Part shown: piece after piece, positions 21,888-33,690 of the stretch
Position numbering within the stretch: the first letter of the stretch is position 1
How the letters are laid out: each line of letters starts with the position of its first letter
Assembly (NCBI GenBank): GCA_947568835.1
Contig: OX387609.1
Coordinates: 10,803,660 to 10,867,659 of the forward strand
Reading direction: 5' to 3'
DNA: 64,000 nt
From: Protonemura montana
Lineage: Eukaryota; Arthropoda; Insecta; Plecoptera; Nemouridae
Translations under genes and position numbers: made by a program
Notes under the pieces: model-generated
The model's database searches: none
What the model was told of the DNA's origin: nothing
The model's input: the letters and a program-made list of their open reading frames with translations, nothing else

Positions 21888-22432
21888 TGGTATTGCACTT
21901 AAGTATGGTTTAACCAAACATTTCCAACTATAAGTTGGATCTCTAGCTCACAGAAACATCTGAATTTCACTGCATGTGATTGGAAGTCGTCATGGCAATA
22001 GTTTCAACAAAATGTTCAACTATAAGTTGGATCTCTAGCTCACAGAAACATCTGAATTTCACTGCATGTGATTGGAAGTCGTCATGGCAATAGTTTCAAC
22101 AAAATGTTGAACTATAAGTTGGATCTCTAACTCACAGAAACATCTGAATTTTACTGCATGTGATTGGATGTCGTCATGGCAATAGTTTCAACAAAATGTT
22201 GAACTATAAGTTGGATCTCTAGCTTACAGAAACATCTGAATTTTACTGCATGTGATTGGATGTCGTCATGGCAATAGTTTCAACAAAATGTTGAACTATA
22301 AGTTGGATCTCTAGCTTACAGAAACATCTGAATTTCACTGCATGTGATTGGAAGTCGTCATGGCAATAGTTTCAACAAACACTTCAACTAGGAGGCAAGA
22401 TTTTGATAAAACATGACCTAGGTACACTTACA
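21888..22432 (+). mobile_element. M92 MITE with core amplified to five 92-bp tandem units
   Basis: Units start at 21925, 22017, 22109, 22201 and 22293, exactly 92 bp apart, each aactataagttggatctct ... gtgattggaagtcgtcatgg. The left flank tatggtttaaccaaa and right flank gataaaacatgacctag are the MITE ends seen in the single-core copy at 13050. Units 3 and 4 share private changes (gaatttt, ggatgtcg), showing duplication of whole units. Confidence 0.9.
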
Positions 22433-23512
22433 CTAGGGCTAGTGTAAACAATGTTTTAGTCAAGTTTTTGATGAGCGTAGTTTGCCATCGATGGTGCATT
22501 AGAAATTAAGCCATGGCTTAAAAAACTAGCAAATCTACGAGTTTCAATCAAAATTTGACTGAAAGAAATCTTACAAAAACGGATATAAATTATAAAATTA
22601 AGTCGAGTCAAGCTGAATACCACAGAAGCTAATGTAGATATTTTTTTGAAAACATCACTTTTTCAAATTTAGTACCTAAATTTCTTGCTCTATAGTCTCT
22701 GGAAAGCATGCGACGATTTTGTAAATGTGTATACATCTTGTGCGTTTTCTGATAGACTTTGCTGATAAACGCATGAAGTTTAGGATGAAAACACGGAAAT
22801 TTATTCTGAAAATGTCATTAAAATTAGCACTGGTATAGAGCACGAGCACTAGAAAATTGATATGGGCGACGGGTTGGTATGACTGGGCATATCTCGAGTC
22901 AACCTGTAAGATGCTTATCAAAGATAAATCTCACAAATTGGCTTCCAGTTTATCTTAATTGACATCTGCCACCAATCTCAATGGCGCTATAGAAATAAAA
23001 GCACCCGGGATCGAACCGGAGGCTTCAAAGATCCCACTGCCACCTGTGTCCCTCGTTTTGTATTTTAATTTAAATCATCCAATCCCACGTCGAAATTACA
23101 ACAAAAAAAAACCTCGAGCGATTACAGCGATCCACGTGGACACAAACGAATACTAATTTAATTAGAAAATAATGACCGCTTGTATTAATTTCAATTTCAT
23201 TCGGACACTTGCGACGGATCGTTGCATGGCTTGGCGTTTCATGCTGAAGGTTGTTTGTTGGTTTATCAGGAAATCCTTGTTGGCCAGGTTTCTTAGAGGA
23301 AGTCGAGTCAATCAGGGCTGAACCACAATCCTGGTTGGTGGACCTCAAAATTGACTCATAAAAATGACAAAATAGTTATAAAAATTCATATCGTTTATGA
23401 ACATTACGAAGCTACTTGAATAATTAGTTTTTAATGCGTTTTGATTTTTTTAGACATATTTTAAAATCGGACGTATTTTTTGTGTTGGTTTTTCAGTGGC
23501 GTTAAATAATAA
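22433..23512. other. Intergenic, nothing firm
   Basis: AT-rich. At 22995-23045 the - strand has a B-box-like ggttcgatcccgg (gggatcgaacc on +) after a possible tRNA-like stretch, but no A box is visible. Confidence 0.45.
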
Positions 23513-23708
23513 ACAGGCCGTTAACAAAAAAATAAATCTTCTGATTGGCTGTTGCTAAACGAATAACAAACTAACGAACTGTTAGGTTTTTAACGAAACA
23601 CTGAACAGCTGGAGTTTAGGCCCCGGTTTTTTGGTGGTTATTTGCTGAGAAAAAGCCGATCAGAAGATGTTTTTAGTTAATTAACGGTCCGTTAATTACT
23701 TAATTGAC
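23513..23708. repeat. Imperfect hairpin (foldback MITE candidate)
   Basis: Left arm ggccgttaacaaaaaaataa then atcttctgattggctgttgc; right arm contains aaagccgatcagaagatgtt and aattaacggtccgttaatta. The arms are about 60 bp and enclose a region with a second small fold. Confidence 0.6.
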
Positions 23709-25809
23709 TGCTAAAAAAAAACTTGCTCTAAGACCATACAAATATTTGTTTTAGTTATTATAATTTTTTTTTTAAACATTGGCAAAAAATGTGATAATTT
23801 ATGTAAAATTCTTGATGAATATGGGAGATATTTTTTTTTGGTTTATCTCAATCACAGATCACTTTAAATGCAAAGTAAATTCACTCTGTTTACGCACAAT
23901 GACCAAGTGAAAACGCATGCGTAACACGATCTCAAGTACATATGGCGCACCGACCCAGCGTAATTACACGGATAAAAATTACTAAAAAGCAATTAAACGC
24001 CGCGGCTCCGAGATGAACATTCGCCCGCCGACTCAGACACCACTTACACGTCTTGCATTTAACATATTTTGATAATAAACCATTCGGAATCATGGGCTGA
24101 GATATTTCAAGGTAAAAATAGGGCTTCGGTTTATTTATACATATATACGCTACACTTTAATTGGGCCAGCCTTGGCAGTGTTAATGTATTTTATTACATA
24201 AACATGTTCGCCGGTGAGTTTCGAGCGTCGAGTCGGGAGACTTTCGCAGAGTGGTCAGCCTGTGTACGGGCATGGAGTGGCCATCTTCATGCGGCACCCG
24301 CCATTTTGTCGACTATGTCAAGATTTTGATAGGTTTTCCTAGCGCTTTAGATCTCTGATTGCATCGTAATTGAATTGATATCACAGCTAAGATCTAAGCT
24401 AAGATATGTAGCTAATAAGTGATATCACTATTTCTGAAGCTTTTTTTATATATATCAAAGTACATAGATATAAATCTGCATGTGAAGGTGAGGCTGTCAT
24501 GATGAAAATGTCAGATATTGATATTGCAAAAATTGGTTGACAACGGGTTCAATTTGTACAATATTAGTGAGATTTACCCAGCGTGATATTTTTATGGCGA
24601 TTTTATGTGATTTTAATGGGAAATTTCATATCAAAATGACTGGCAAGGTAAGATTTAGACACATTTTACACGGAATGACATGACCTAATGAAAATTGGCA
24701 ATTAAAAGTCTTTTGCTGGCTGTTTTTAGTATGAAAAAGTGGAGTTTTAATGAGTTTTGCACCTGACGGATGGTTTTTAGACATTCTTAACATCAACTTT
24801 TCAATAGCTACCATGATTTTTTTCTGATTTCATAATCTTGCCCGTACTGGAATTCACCGAGTTTCCACGATGCAGTGATAAAGGCTCGGTAATTTAAAAA
24901 AATGATATGCTTTTCGAAAAAGGACCATTTTAAGAAAGAGGACAATGCCATAAAAATCAACAGATGATTCGGCTATCCTGTCAAAGTGTATTGCTTGCAG
25001 AAAGCCACTCCCTACCCGTAGGATAGACTCGTCGAGACAAGGTATCGGATGGTGTCTCAGCTAATCGACAAGAGACCGACAGGGTCAAACGGCTACACTT
25101 GCTCGCAATGGATTCTCGTACGCGCCGTGGAATCCGACGACGCGTTTTGTCTTCACCGTCGAACGGGTGAAGCGACGGGCGAGATGGAAAGTGGTCCAGG
25201 ATCAGGATGTGGTCGACGGAGGTTGTAGAGCATGCGGGTTTGCAGAGATGCAGTTGTAGTCTAGTGGTGGGGATTCGGTGGTTTGACATTTTGGGCACAC
25301 CTAGTTCAAATTACCGCAAAAGATTTAAAAAAATTTAATTTTGTTTATGATGAGGCCATGATTTTTATATTGAAGTCAATAAAAATGTCTTCGATGTACA
25401 TTTCTGTTAATGAAAAAAGTGATAAATTAGAGAAATATGATTTTCAAACACCCAAAAGGTCGGTGCATGCCAACATCTTAAAATGTTTTACATGCTAGTT
25501 AGTATAAGTCCACAAATACGCTGTATTTATGAAAAGCAACTCGGCTTAGACTTTTGGAAAAATTAAGAGCTTTTATCGCCAGGTGATTGCAATTTAACGT
25601 TTGTTGATGAGCTAAGTTTGGTACGGTGCAAGCGGATTTCAAAAAACTTTGCCCGACAAAACCCACGGAACTTTCGGTCACAGCGTTTGACACTTTTTTT
25701 TTTTTGAGGAAGTCTTCCGTGTTTTTCAATGTAACATTTTTTGCAAATGACAAAATATTAACGATACTATTTTAATGCTCTTTTTATTCAAAATAACTCT
25801 CAACTAGAT
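23709..25809. other. Intergenic, no supported gene
   Basis: AT-rich with a GC-richer block at 24200-24310 and another at 24980-25290. The second block is open on the - strand for 105 codons without family likeness or clean splice sites. Confidence 0.45.
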
Positions 25810-25857
25810 CGTTGGCTGGTTGATTGATTGATTGATTAGGTAGTTGATTGATTGCCT
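25810..25857. repeat. (GATT)n microsatellite
   Basis: ggttgattgattgattgatt then gttgattgattgcc. Confidence 0.85.
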
Positions 25858-26567
25858 GTTTAACGAACCATGAAATTAAAGCAGCGTTGATTGATGTTTA
25901 TGCAATTATCAAGGTGTGCCGTTAATAAATCACACGAAAGTGATCGCAGGTATTCAAAACTTGATCATTTCAATGCAATCAAAATAAATCAGCAAACGCA
26001 TCGACAAACTTGTCCTAAATAAATGTGAATTCTTCACTGCAACTAAACTTCAAACGTACGTCCAGCTAAACAGAATTATCTGCTTTGCAGTTACCATGGC
26101 GGTGATTTTTTAACGGACTGTTATCTTTTAAATGGACATTGTTAAACTGACCGTTATCTTATGCGACTACCAAGGTAATTCTTCTCGCACCCAATCCCGG
26201 AAAACGGATCTTCGGCTAGGTGCAATGCCAATCCTTATCACACAATCTCGTCACAAATCACCGGCGTACGTACGCGCCAACCAAGCCAAAGGCCAGCGGT
26301 AATTATCCGTTATCACGCGTCCGATTAAAATCTGCCCGAAACCGCCGTATCACCCGTCTGCAAGATGTTGCTCCTGCGAACCAAAGACGTCTCCCTTCCT
26401 CGCATCTTTGCCACGAGTCGCCGGCCTTCGAGGGGCAGAGGCAGAGGCAAGGTCAAACACGGACCAACTTTTGACCTGAGCCTTGTCGACCACAGCCCCT
26501 TGTTCCGGCTAGGTTCGGGCAAGGTCGTTCGATACAAGTCTGCAGGTGTCGCTTGCAAGAAGATACA
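25858..26567. other. Intergenic, nothing recognised
   Basis: AT-rich to 26170, then a GC-rich block 26180-26560 open on both strands for about 75 codons. I see no motif or splice frame. Confidence 0.45.
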
Positions 26568-26832
26568 TTGTTTTAGATTGCCATGACCACCGTTGTTTCA
26601 CCCACCCATTACTATAACATTGTGATGAACTGCCCGATGCCGGGCACGGGTTACTTGTTTTAGATTGCCATGACAACCCTTGTTTCACCCACCCATTACT
26701 ATTACATTGTGATGAACTGCCCGATGCCGGGCACGGGTTACTTGTTTTAGATTGCCATGACAACCCTTGTTTCACCCACCCATTACTATTACATTGTGAT
26801 GAACTGCCCAATGCCGGACACGGGCTACTTAT
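26568..26832. repeat. 87-bp tandem repeat, three copies
   Basis: Copies start at 26568, 26655 and 26742, each ttgttttagattgccatgac ... gaactgcccgatgccgggca cgggttac. The length is 29 codons, so the - strand frame stays open across all units without implying a gene. Confidence 0.9.
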
Positions 26833-27388
26833 ACGGCAACTCATAAGGGGTCTGCACAGTTTTAGTGGGTGTTTTGTGTCCCTAGGTACTGACGCAACAA
26901 GTGAAACGTATCAAAGCACTGATGTTGGGTCGTTGATCGCGCTAGGTGTTATGTTTTAGTGACGTCAGTGTGCAGCATTCTCCGGGGTAGAATATATATT
27001 TTCCACTTTATACTTTGAAAGGTAGTTTTTGGTTTTCGCTTTTCCTACAAAATATCGATTGGATTTCAACCAAGTTCTTTAGAAATATATTTCAAAGATC
27101 GACAACTAGCTGATGACAGGGTTCTGCAATCTGATATTACTTCTAAACGATCTCAAGAGGCTTGAAAGACCCACTTTCTTGGACTTTGGTCTTGGACTTT
27201 TAGTTTGAAATCATAATTTTAATGAAATGTTTACCAAAACATGATATGTATACATGTTTTTTTATAAAAAATATGCAGTTATGAAGTTATCAAAGAACTT
27301 TCTTTGGTGAACCTCATCACATTTTTAGTTTCAAATACCAAAAAAGCATACACATTCAAGCTGTAAATTGTCTTGTTATTAAATTGAT
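26833..27388. other. Intergenic, nothing recognised
   Basis: Mostly AT-rich DNA. Confidence 0.45.
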
Positions 27389-27592
27389 GTCCAAACAGGG
27401 ACTCAAATTCCGATCTCCACCCGTCGCGGGTATTGCTCTAACCAATTGAGCTACTTAGACATGTAATTTTTGTATGGATTTCAGTGAATTTGATTGGAAT
27501 GACGGATCTCCAAGAAGTAGTACCACGAGGTTGTGAAAAATAATAAAGTACCCCGCGCATTGCAAGCGTTTGCAATTGAAATCAGATTTCCC
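27389..27592 (-). mobile_element. tRNA-like element copy 4, with body and inverted end
   Basis: Core on the - strand at 27389-27460 (gtccaaacagggactcaaat carries the decayed B box). To its right lie the body gacggatctccaagaagtag and the family end ccccgcgcattgcaagcgtt. In the element's own direction the end sequence is therefore in front of the tRNA-like core and inverted, unlike copy 3. Confidence 0.75.
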
Positions 27593-27594
27593 AT

Positions 27595-28084
27595 AATTGC
27601 AACTGCTTTGTAGCTGCCAGTGAATGATGAAATCAAGACCTGTCCGTCAGTTTCTATAAGCCGGTCAACCACGTGACCAAGATGATCTCCACGCCGTCGC
27701 AGCGATCAAGGTAAGAATGGTGTTCACCTCAAGACTTCTCTCTCCGGCAATCGGACCATCCCAACGGAGGTATTTTCGGCGCCGAGTCGAGCGGTTTTTT
27801 GGTCGTTGAAGCGAAGGTCGTTGCACATTTATATATGGAGCAAATGGAAGCCGTTGCTTCTGAGAGGCAAGGTACAGTCGCTGACAACGATCCGACGCGA
27901 TTTAGTTTAAATATTGATGCAAATACTGTAATCTAAAATGAACTGAAATTACTGAAATTTACTGCCAACAAAAAAGTAAAAGTAAGTATATAAAATCGAA
28001 TTTCAAAGCCACGAATTTGATTTAGAGGTATTGTACTATCAAAGCGCCTCTAAAACTTTCTTAGCCAAATGACTTCTTTACCGC
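27595..28084. other. Intergenic; weak exon-like stretch rejected
   Basis: GC-richer at 27600-27900. A donor-like aag/gtaagaatgg at 27709 follows a 58-bp open stretch, but nothing confirms an exon. Confidence 0.4.
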
Positions 28085-28265
28085 GACAAAATATAAGATG
28101 CTACTATAGATGGAGTCACCGTCGTTTCGGGTGATAAGATATTTCATTTCGTTATTTCTCGCAGATTTGAGACTGGTTTACACTCAATTAATCTGTATTA
28201 ATGCTAACCTCAACGATTGATAAACATGTATCGATGTTTTCTGTCGAAATTATTTAACTGTTAGG
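28085..28265 (+). mobile_element. MITE family B, copy 2 (left two thirds)
   Basis: gatggagtcaccgtcgtttc, gttatttctcgcagatttga, gctaacctcaacgattgata and aacatgtatcgatgtttt in family order; the right part is missing. Confidence 0.8.
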
Positions 28266-28802
28266 AATTCTCAATTGATTTGCAGTGGCAAATCTGAAAG
28301 AAGTCAGCTTTACTGAATCTTAAACGAACTTTTAACTAGCTAGGATTTTTAATGTGAAAAATAATGGAAGAAATGTGGGATTTATTTTTTATAAAGAATG
28401 TGGTAGTCACGAAACGCAAGGGAAACAGAAAGCATATTTTGTAAATTTGATTTTTCAGGAAAAGTCTTGTTTGAAATTGAAACCTTTTACTACCAGCATC
28501 TTCATTTAACAAAAAAGCTGAAACCAGCCAACGATGAATTGGATTTTTCAAACATTATGGCAGCAGAAAGCTGGCTTAATTTTCCTAATTTAATAATTTC
28601 CAGTTGCACTCTTTTGTTCTTTACCAGTCTGAGCTTTTGAAACACAAAACTAAGTCATCTTCAACAACTTCTTTTCTAAGCAAAACAGAAATGACAACAA
28701 AAGTTCATAAATGCAAATAAGTCACCATTGAAGCTTGTGATTGCGAACAATAGGAAATCACCTCCCAAAATCATCCGCTAAGACTCTGTAATACAATATG
28801 TT
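28266..28802. other. Intergenic, nothing recognised
   Basis: AT-rich; no motif. Confidence 0.45.
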
Positions 28803-29050
28803 TTAACTCTGAGTTAAGCTCTTAGAAACAGTTACTCTCAGAAACAGCTGACTTTCACTGCCTGTGATTAGTTGTTGCCATAGCAATTGACTTAACTCTT
28901 TCCTAAGAGTTAAGAACATTTAAATTCTGGACACAAGCGCTAGTTAAAGAAAACTGCCAGTTGACGACACGTCACCATGGTCACAGCCAACCAGATGCAA
29001 CTTAACGTCCAGTTATCTTGTCAATTGCCTATTATTAAACCAGACCTAAG
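28803..29050. mobile_element. MITE-like block related to M92 by its ends
   Basis: Internal small inverted repeats (ttaactctgagttaagctct against ctaagagttaag), a core resembling M92 (agaaacagctgactttcact, gcctgtgattag) and an end attaaaccagacctaag like the M92 terminus. The left end is unclear. Confidence 0.5.
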
Positions 29051-29604
29051 TCAAGTAATCGGCTAAAAAACATTTGAAAAGCAGAACAAAACGTTTTAAT
29101 TACCTCTTACAATCAAGTTGCAGAGGAAACGAGCATTTTTAACAAGCAAGTCGTCAAGTGTTTTTGAAATAACGGCCACTTTGAAGACTTGGCGATTGTT
29201 ACTTAATTCACCGCTGCACTTGGATCATGATTGATGTCGGTTAGACAATAGGACCGTGAGTGTCATGTGCAAGGTCACCCCGTATATGGTCAGAGGTCTC
29301 TGGTCATCTCGGATCTAGGCCGGATGAGATTCTCTTCTGTAACGGACTTTCCGACGGCATAGGGTCGGAAGTCTGGCTGGGAGATTGATTCGATTTCTTG
29401 GGCAAATCTTGCGAGCAGAACGCAGGCTGCGCGATATACAATTAAATGCATTGCGATCAAGTGCAGTTAGCTGATGTATGACTCGATATCAATAAAAACA
29501 TCTAGTACCGAATTTTAAAAAAATAATAGTAATTGACTTTATTTTTAATCCAATAATTAAAACAGGTAGAAAATATTCAATATCAGGCATGTTACTTAAT
29601 TGTG
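29051..29604. other. Intergenic, nothing recognised
   Basis: AT-rich with a GC-richer patch at 29230-29430; no reading frame worth defending. Confidence 0.45.
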
Positions 29605-29850
29605 CCAAATCATTTTTCTTCTTCTTCGCACTCCTCTTCACTCACCAACGTCTTCCATCTTATCTAGCCAGCTTTCTTTCTCTTTTACTTCATTCCATTT
29701 CCTTTCTTTTTCCTTCACATCTGCTTATACCTTTTGTATTCATCTTTCTCTTGGTCTCCCTCTTCACCTTCTCTCAAATTTCAAATTTCAAGCTTCAAAT
29801 CTTTCTTGGCATCCTTTTCTCCTCCATTCTTCTTATTATACATCAAATAA
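29605..29850 (-). mobile_element. Possible RTE-type retrotransposon C-terminal remnant
   Basis: The + strand is pyrimidine-rich. Read on the - strand it gives fragments such as RRMPRKI and a run of Lys/Arg/Glu with WLDKMEDVGE, resembling the RRMPKKI...GRPKTRW tail of RTE-like reverse transcriptases. Stops and frame changes make this tentative. Confidence 0.35.
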
Positions 29851-29859
29851 AATAAATGG

Positions 29860-29960
29860 GGGTACTTTTGGTTGTGGTCCCATTAGAGGCTTTACATTAC
29901 AACCAAAATCCCCACTCCCTCAAAATCTTAAGCGGCCGTCAGGCAGCGGGTACTGCTAGT
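29860..29960 (+). mobile_element. Possible Helitron or SINE 3' terminus
   Basis: gcagcgggtactgctagt ends at about 29960. A GC-rich fold followed by CTAG and T is the layout of Helitron 3' ends. A 10-bp inverted repeat ttttggttgt (29865-29874) / acaaccaaaa (29899-29908) lies just inside. No 5' end or Rep/helicase coding sequence is visible. Confidence 0.35.
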
Positions 29961-29964
29961 TTGT

Positions 29965-30867
29965 ATAGATACATATAAATTTATAATTTTTTTAATGTCC
30001 TTTCCTTTATCCATAAACAAAATACGGTGGAATTAAGAAAGCAGAAACATATTCTGTATCACGGCTTGCTAGACTGCTTAAAAAAAAAGCTTTGTAGATA
30101 TTTATATATTTTTTCATTTATTGTTACATTTTTCTTATGGCCTACCGTAATAGCTCTAGTATTTGTTGCACTTCAATTTTCTTACATCTTAATCGCAAGC
30201 TGAAACGCATGTATAAAACAGCTAATTGCGTCTGCAGAGAAGCGTCCTCTAGAGTCTAGATCGAGGTGGTGGCCGCCTCAAGTGACATGCAGACTTCCCA
30301 CTCCACCCAGCCCACTAGACCAGCCTCTCAAGTTCACCGTAGCCCCCTCCTCCCACCTCCCTGACGGCGACCCCCTGGGGCGTTCTGCTCTTCCTGCTCA
30401 CAGACGACCTTCCGGCGCACGGCTTCCTTGACGGCGTGCCGAGAAGCAGGTGCACTACGTTGGGGGGGAGGGGGGTCACGACTAGACCGTGTCGGGGCAA
30501 AAGGTTTAAGAAGTAGTGTTTTTTGTTTGGTTTGTTTTGGGCGTATTTTTTTTGCAGAAAAAGTGTTGAATTGAACCTAAATGCTAATTCACCATGGGCG
30601 ACAGAGAATAGGAGTTAAGATTTTTTAAATATCTTAGAAGTTTTTATTGAAAATGCAAATCTAACGTCTTTTGATTTTTTAATTTTTACTCTAAATTAAA
30701 GAAAAAAAGCAAGTGTAATTGTCCGTGATCTTTGAGAAACTATTTCGTACCCAAGCGAGGGCTTTCAAGCATTGATGAACCTTGTTTTCGGTGGAACAAA
30801 ATTAAATAGCTTCAATATCAGACAGTTTGTCGCCAGGTTTTTCAATAAATTAGCCAACAATTGACAT
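29965..30867. other. Intergenic; GC-rich block at 30240-30500
   Basis: The GC-rich block is open on the - strand and follows a pyrimidine tract with an AG at about 30457, but I found no neighbouring exons to join it to. Confidence 0.4.
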
Positions 30868-31190
30868 GACCACGTCTCGATTAGCTGAAACTATTGCCAT
30901 GACGACTTCCAATCACATGCAGTGAAATTCAGATGTTTCTGTGAGCTAGAGATCCAACTTATAGTTGAACATTTTGTTGAAACTGTTGCCATGACGACTT
31001 CCAATCACATGCAGTAAAATTCAGATGTTTCTGTGAGCTAGAGATCCAACTTATAGTTGAACATTTTGTTGAAACTGTTGCCATGACGACTTCCAATCAC
31101 ATGCAGTAAAATTCAGATGTTTCTGTGAGCTAGAGATCCAACTTATAGTTGAACATTTTGGTAAAACCTGACCTTAGCAATTGAACGAAA
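30868..31190 (-). mobile_element. M92 MITE with core amplified to three 92-bp units
   Basis: Units start at 30887, 30979 and 31071, 92 bp apart, reversed relative to the 21.9 kb array (gttgccatgacgacttccaa ... gagatccaacttatagttga). The right flank ggtaaaacctgacctta is the MITE end. Confidence 0.9.
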
Positions 31191-33440
31191 TTGACTAAAA
31201 TTCCTGTACAAGATCAAAATATTCAAAAGCTAGTTTAAACGTTAGGTTATTTTCCCTTGAATGACATCGTAATTGAACTATTTGCGCTACAATCGATTGA
31301 AAAACAGCAAAATAAAATCGTAATTTATTTTCTTCTCATCCAAATATATCTTAAGACTACAAAACTCATCTCAAAACCATTTCACATTTCAAAACATGGC
31401 GTCCACGCACAGAGTAAGCACTCCTTCCAAATCCAATTGAAAGATTCCCAGGAGATAAAAGTCGCCCGTTGCAACTCCCGACGAGGATTGATAGTCGAGC
31501 ACCGGTAATTTATAGCGGTGAAGAAGTCTGCGCATGCGTGACATGTTGTTTTGATACATGTGTTATGAAGCGGTGCAAAAGCGGAGGCGATTGCCGCGAA
31601 TGATTTAATGCAGGGCAGTTGTTTCCGAGCGTATTGTTTTCAGGTTGCAGTGATGAAAGAACGTTACCATAAGGTGTGCTTATGTTGTTTATATGGAGCG
31701 TTTTTGAATTTAAATCCGTTGCTATAGCGACGCGCTGTTCGATTCGCGCATTCAAGTCTCTAGGCGTTTGAAATTAAGAGGGCGGTGATTTGAAAGCAAA
31801 TACGCGCTAACGCAATTTTTTAAATTTATTACTGTCAATAATCAGTACTTTAAATGAGTTTTGTATATCAAAGTTGTGTTAGGTAACCGTCTTTTAAAAT
31901 AAGTTATTAAAGAAGAAAAACAAGCACACTTTTTATTAATATCGCAAACTTTGCAGAGGTATCTTTGTTCTAAGCTAGGAGCTGTGTAAAGTGTTTGACG
32001 TTTACAAGAGCAAAAAAAAGCCTAACTTAACCACAAACAAAGGTACTCCCGCCATTAATTCACATTTATGACATTCAATAATTACTATAAGCCAAAAATG
32101 GCGCTAACCATATCTACCAGTAACGGCTTGGCTAAGCTATCAGAGGATCGCAACCTACAGCAAAAAAAAAGAAGAGAGGTAGTTAATAATTGGAGAGATA
32201 AACTGTTTGCTTTACGGTCCAATTTCCGAGCAATTACGCCGGCGCGAAAGTGGTTTACGAACAATGCCTCTTGGAGTGAATGAGTTGGGCATGTGTGGTC
32301 GGTAGCTCGAGCTCGAGCATGTGCACCATGCTCTGGTGACAGTCTAATGAATTGATACTTCTTTCAGATCTTTATGGGCATATTGGCTTCATTGGTTCAC
32401 TCTGCAGAAGCCGTTGTTCACATGAGATGGACTCAATCTGTATTTTATACCTTGGTAACCTTTGATCTTGGAGCAAAAACGATCAAAAACCACCGAAAAT
32501 AAAACGATTGCAAATTGCAAGAAAGTAACATAAGCTCTTGCGCTAAGAAGAAAAGTATTTTTGTCATTTTTCTAGAAAAACCACTGCTTAGACACAAATA
32601 ATAAAAGAAAGTTTCTTAAAAGTTTTTGAAAAATCAGAATTGGTGTCTACCAAGATTCTTTTACCATCGAATTAAACGTATAGATCGACCATGTTCCTCG
32701 ATAGCTCAAGTTGGAAACATGATCTGGTTATATGGTAGCTACATTGGGTTTGGTAGGTATGGTAGCGGAACTGGCTAATGTAGCGCTACTGTAAATCGTA
32801 GAACTACTAGCTACTGGCTTAGATATCGCTACTGGGTATGGTACCTTTACTGGGTCTGATGGAGCTGCCAGCGGTGGCTAAAGTTTTCGACTAGACAAAG
32901 TATCTACCTACCCGTTAGACTCTAGAGCTAAACGTGAGATCGTTTCTCGCGATGGCTCACCGTCGTTTCCACGCCGCCTTAAATGGCACTGAACGGTGTT
33001 CGAAGCCCGGTCTGGTCCTGCACGCACAAACTAGTTCGGCGCAGATCTGTCATGGTGTTCATAGAATTCAGAACGAGCCGATTTTGTGCAGATACGAAAT
33101 TGGGCGGAAATTTGTGGTGAAAATATCGCTGTCTGGTCTGATGAACCAAACTTGCTATTACATTTTCAATGAGTTTTTTTTTAATATTTTGCGTTTTCAA
33201 AATAAAAACTTGTAAAGATATCCATTGTTGCTTAAAAAAAAAAAAGTGTTTGGCTCTGTAATTTATCTTTATCATCGTATTCACCGTTTGAGATAAGATA
33301 TTGCGTAACTCTACTACAGCTATGTCCATGTCCAAATCACAATCACAGTAAAAAAAACGCCAATTCAGAAATTAGAATCCAGCAAATATTAAAAAATACT
33401 TCCTTACAATAGGAAAAAAAAAAAAGGAAAAAACACTTAC
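31191..33440. other. Intergenic, no supported gene
   Basis: Mixed AT-rich DNA. A short imperfect gctactggg/ggtagc-rich stretch lies at 32730-32880. Small ORFs here lack motifs and splice context. Confidence 0.45.
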
Positions 33441-33690
33441 AAATATCCTGAAACAGCTCGTGGTAACCATCTTGACGCAGCGAAAGCACAACAGATCCAA
33501 CAAGACTTCCTCCAATGCCTGATCTCCACACTCCGACAGATACCTCTCTGATCCGTGCGACAGAGTCACTGCAATGGGACCGGCTTCCTGCGGTACCCAC
33601 CAACTTATACACGACGGCGCCGTCGTCGCTCAAGACACGGCTCGGCGGCAGCGTCCCCTGACCGACGCGCGCGCGCGCATCTCGATAGGC
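33441..33690 (-). CDS. Candidate internal exon, unknown product
   Basis: On the - strand, acceptor gaccttgccag precedes a 250-bp open stretch ending at GATATTT/gtaagtg, a good donor. The frame reads AYRDARARVGQGTLPPSRVL through GSVVLSLRQDGYHELFQDI. The stretch is GC-rich against AT-rich flanks, as in the two supported genes. No partner exon or family was recognised, a second frame is also long, and a CG dinucleotide run inflates openness, so this stays a candidate. Confidence 0.25.

Noticed and set aside
22995..23045. tRNA-like B box ggttcgatcccgg on the - strand
   Set aside because: No A box or pairing acceptor stem is visible; a single 11-bp box is weak evidence.
24200..24215. Start exon ATGTTCGCCG/gtgagt on the + strand
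   Set aside because: A 10-base coding stretch cannot be confirmed without a downstream exon; none was found.
24981..25298. 105-codon - strand ORF
   Set aside because: No family motif, no matching splice sites, and no phase-compatible link to the gene at 20916.
27651..27708. Exon-like stretch ending at aag/gtaagaatgg
   Set aside because: The upstream acceptor has a poor pyrimidine tract and the 19-residue peptide matches nothing I know.
30315..30500. GC-rich - strand ORF after a pyrimidine-rich AG
   Set aside because: Two frames are equally open and no other exons can be attached.
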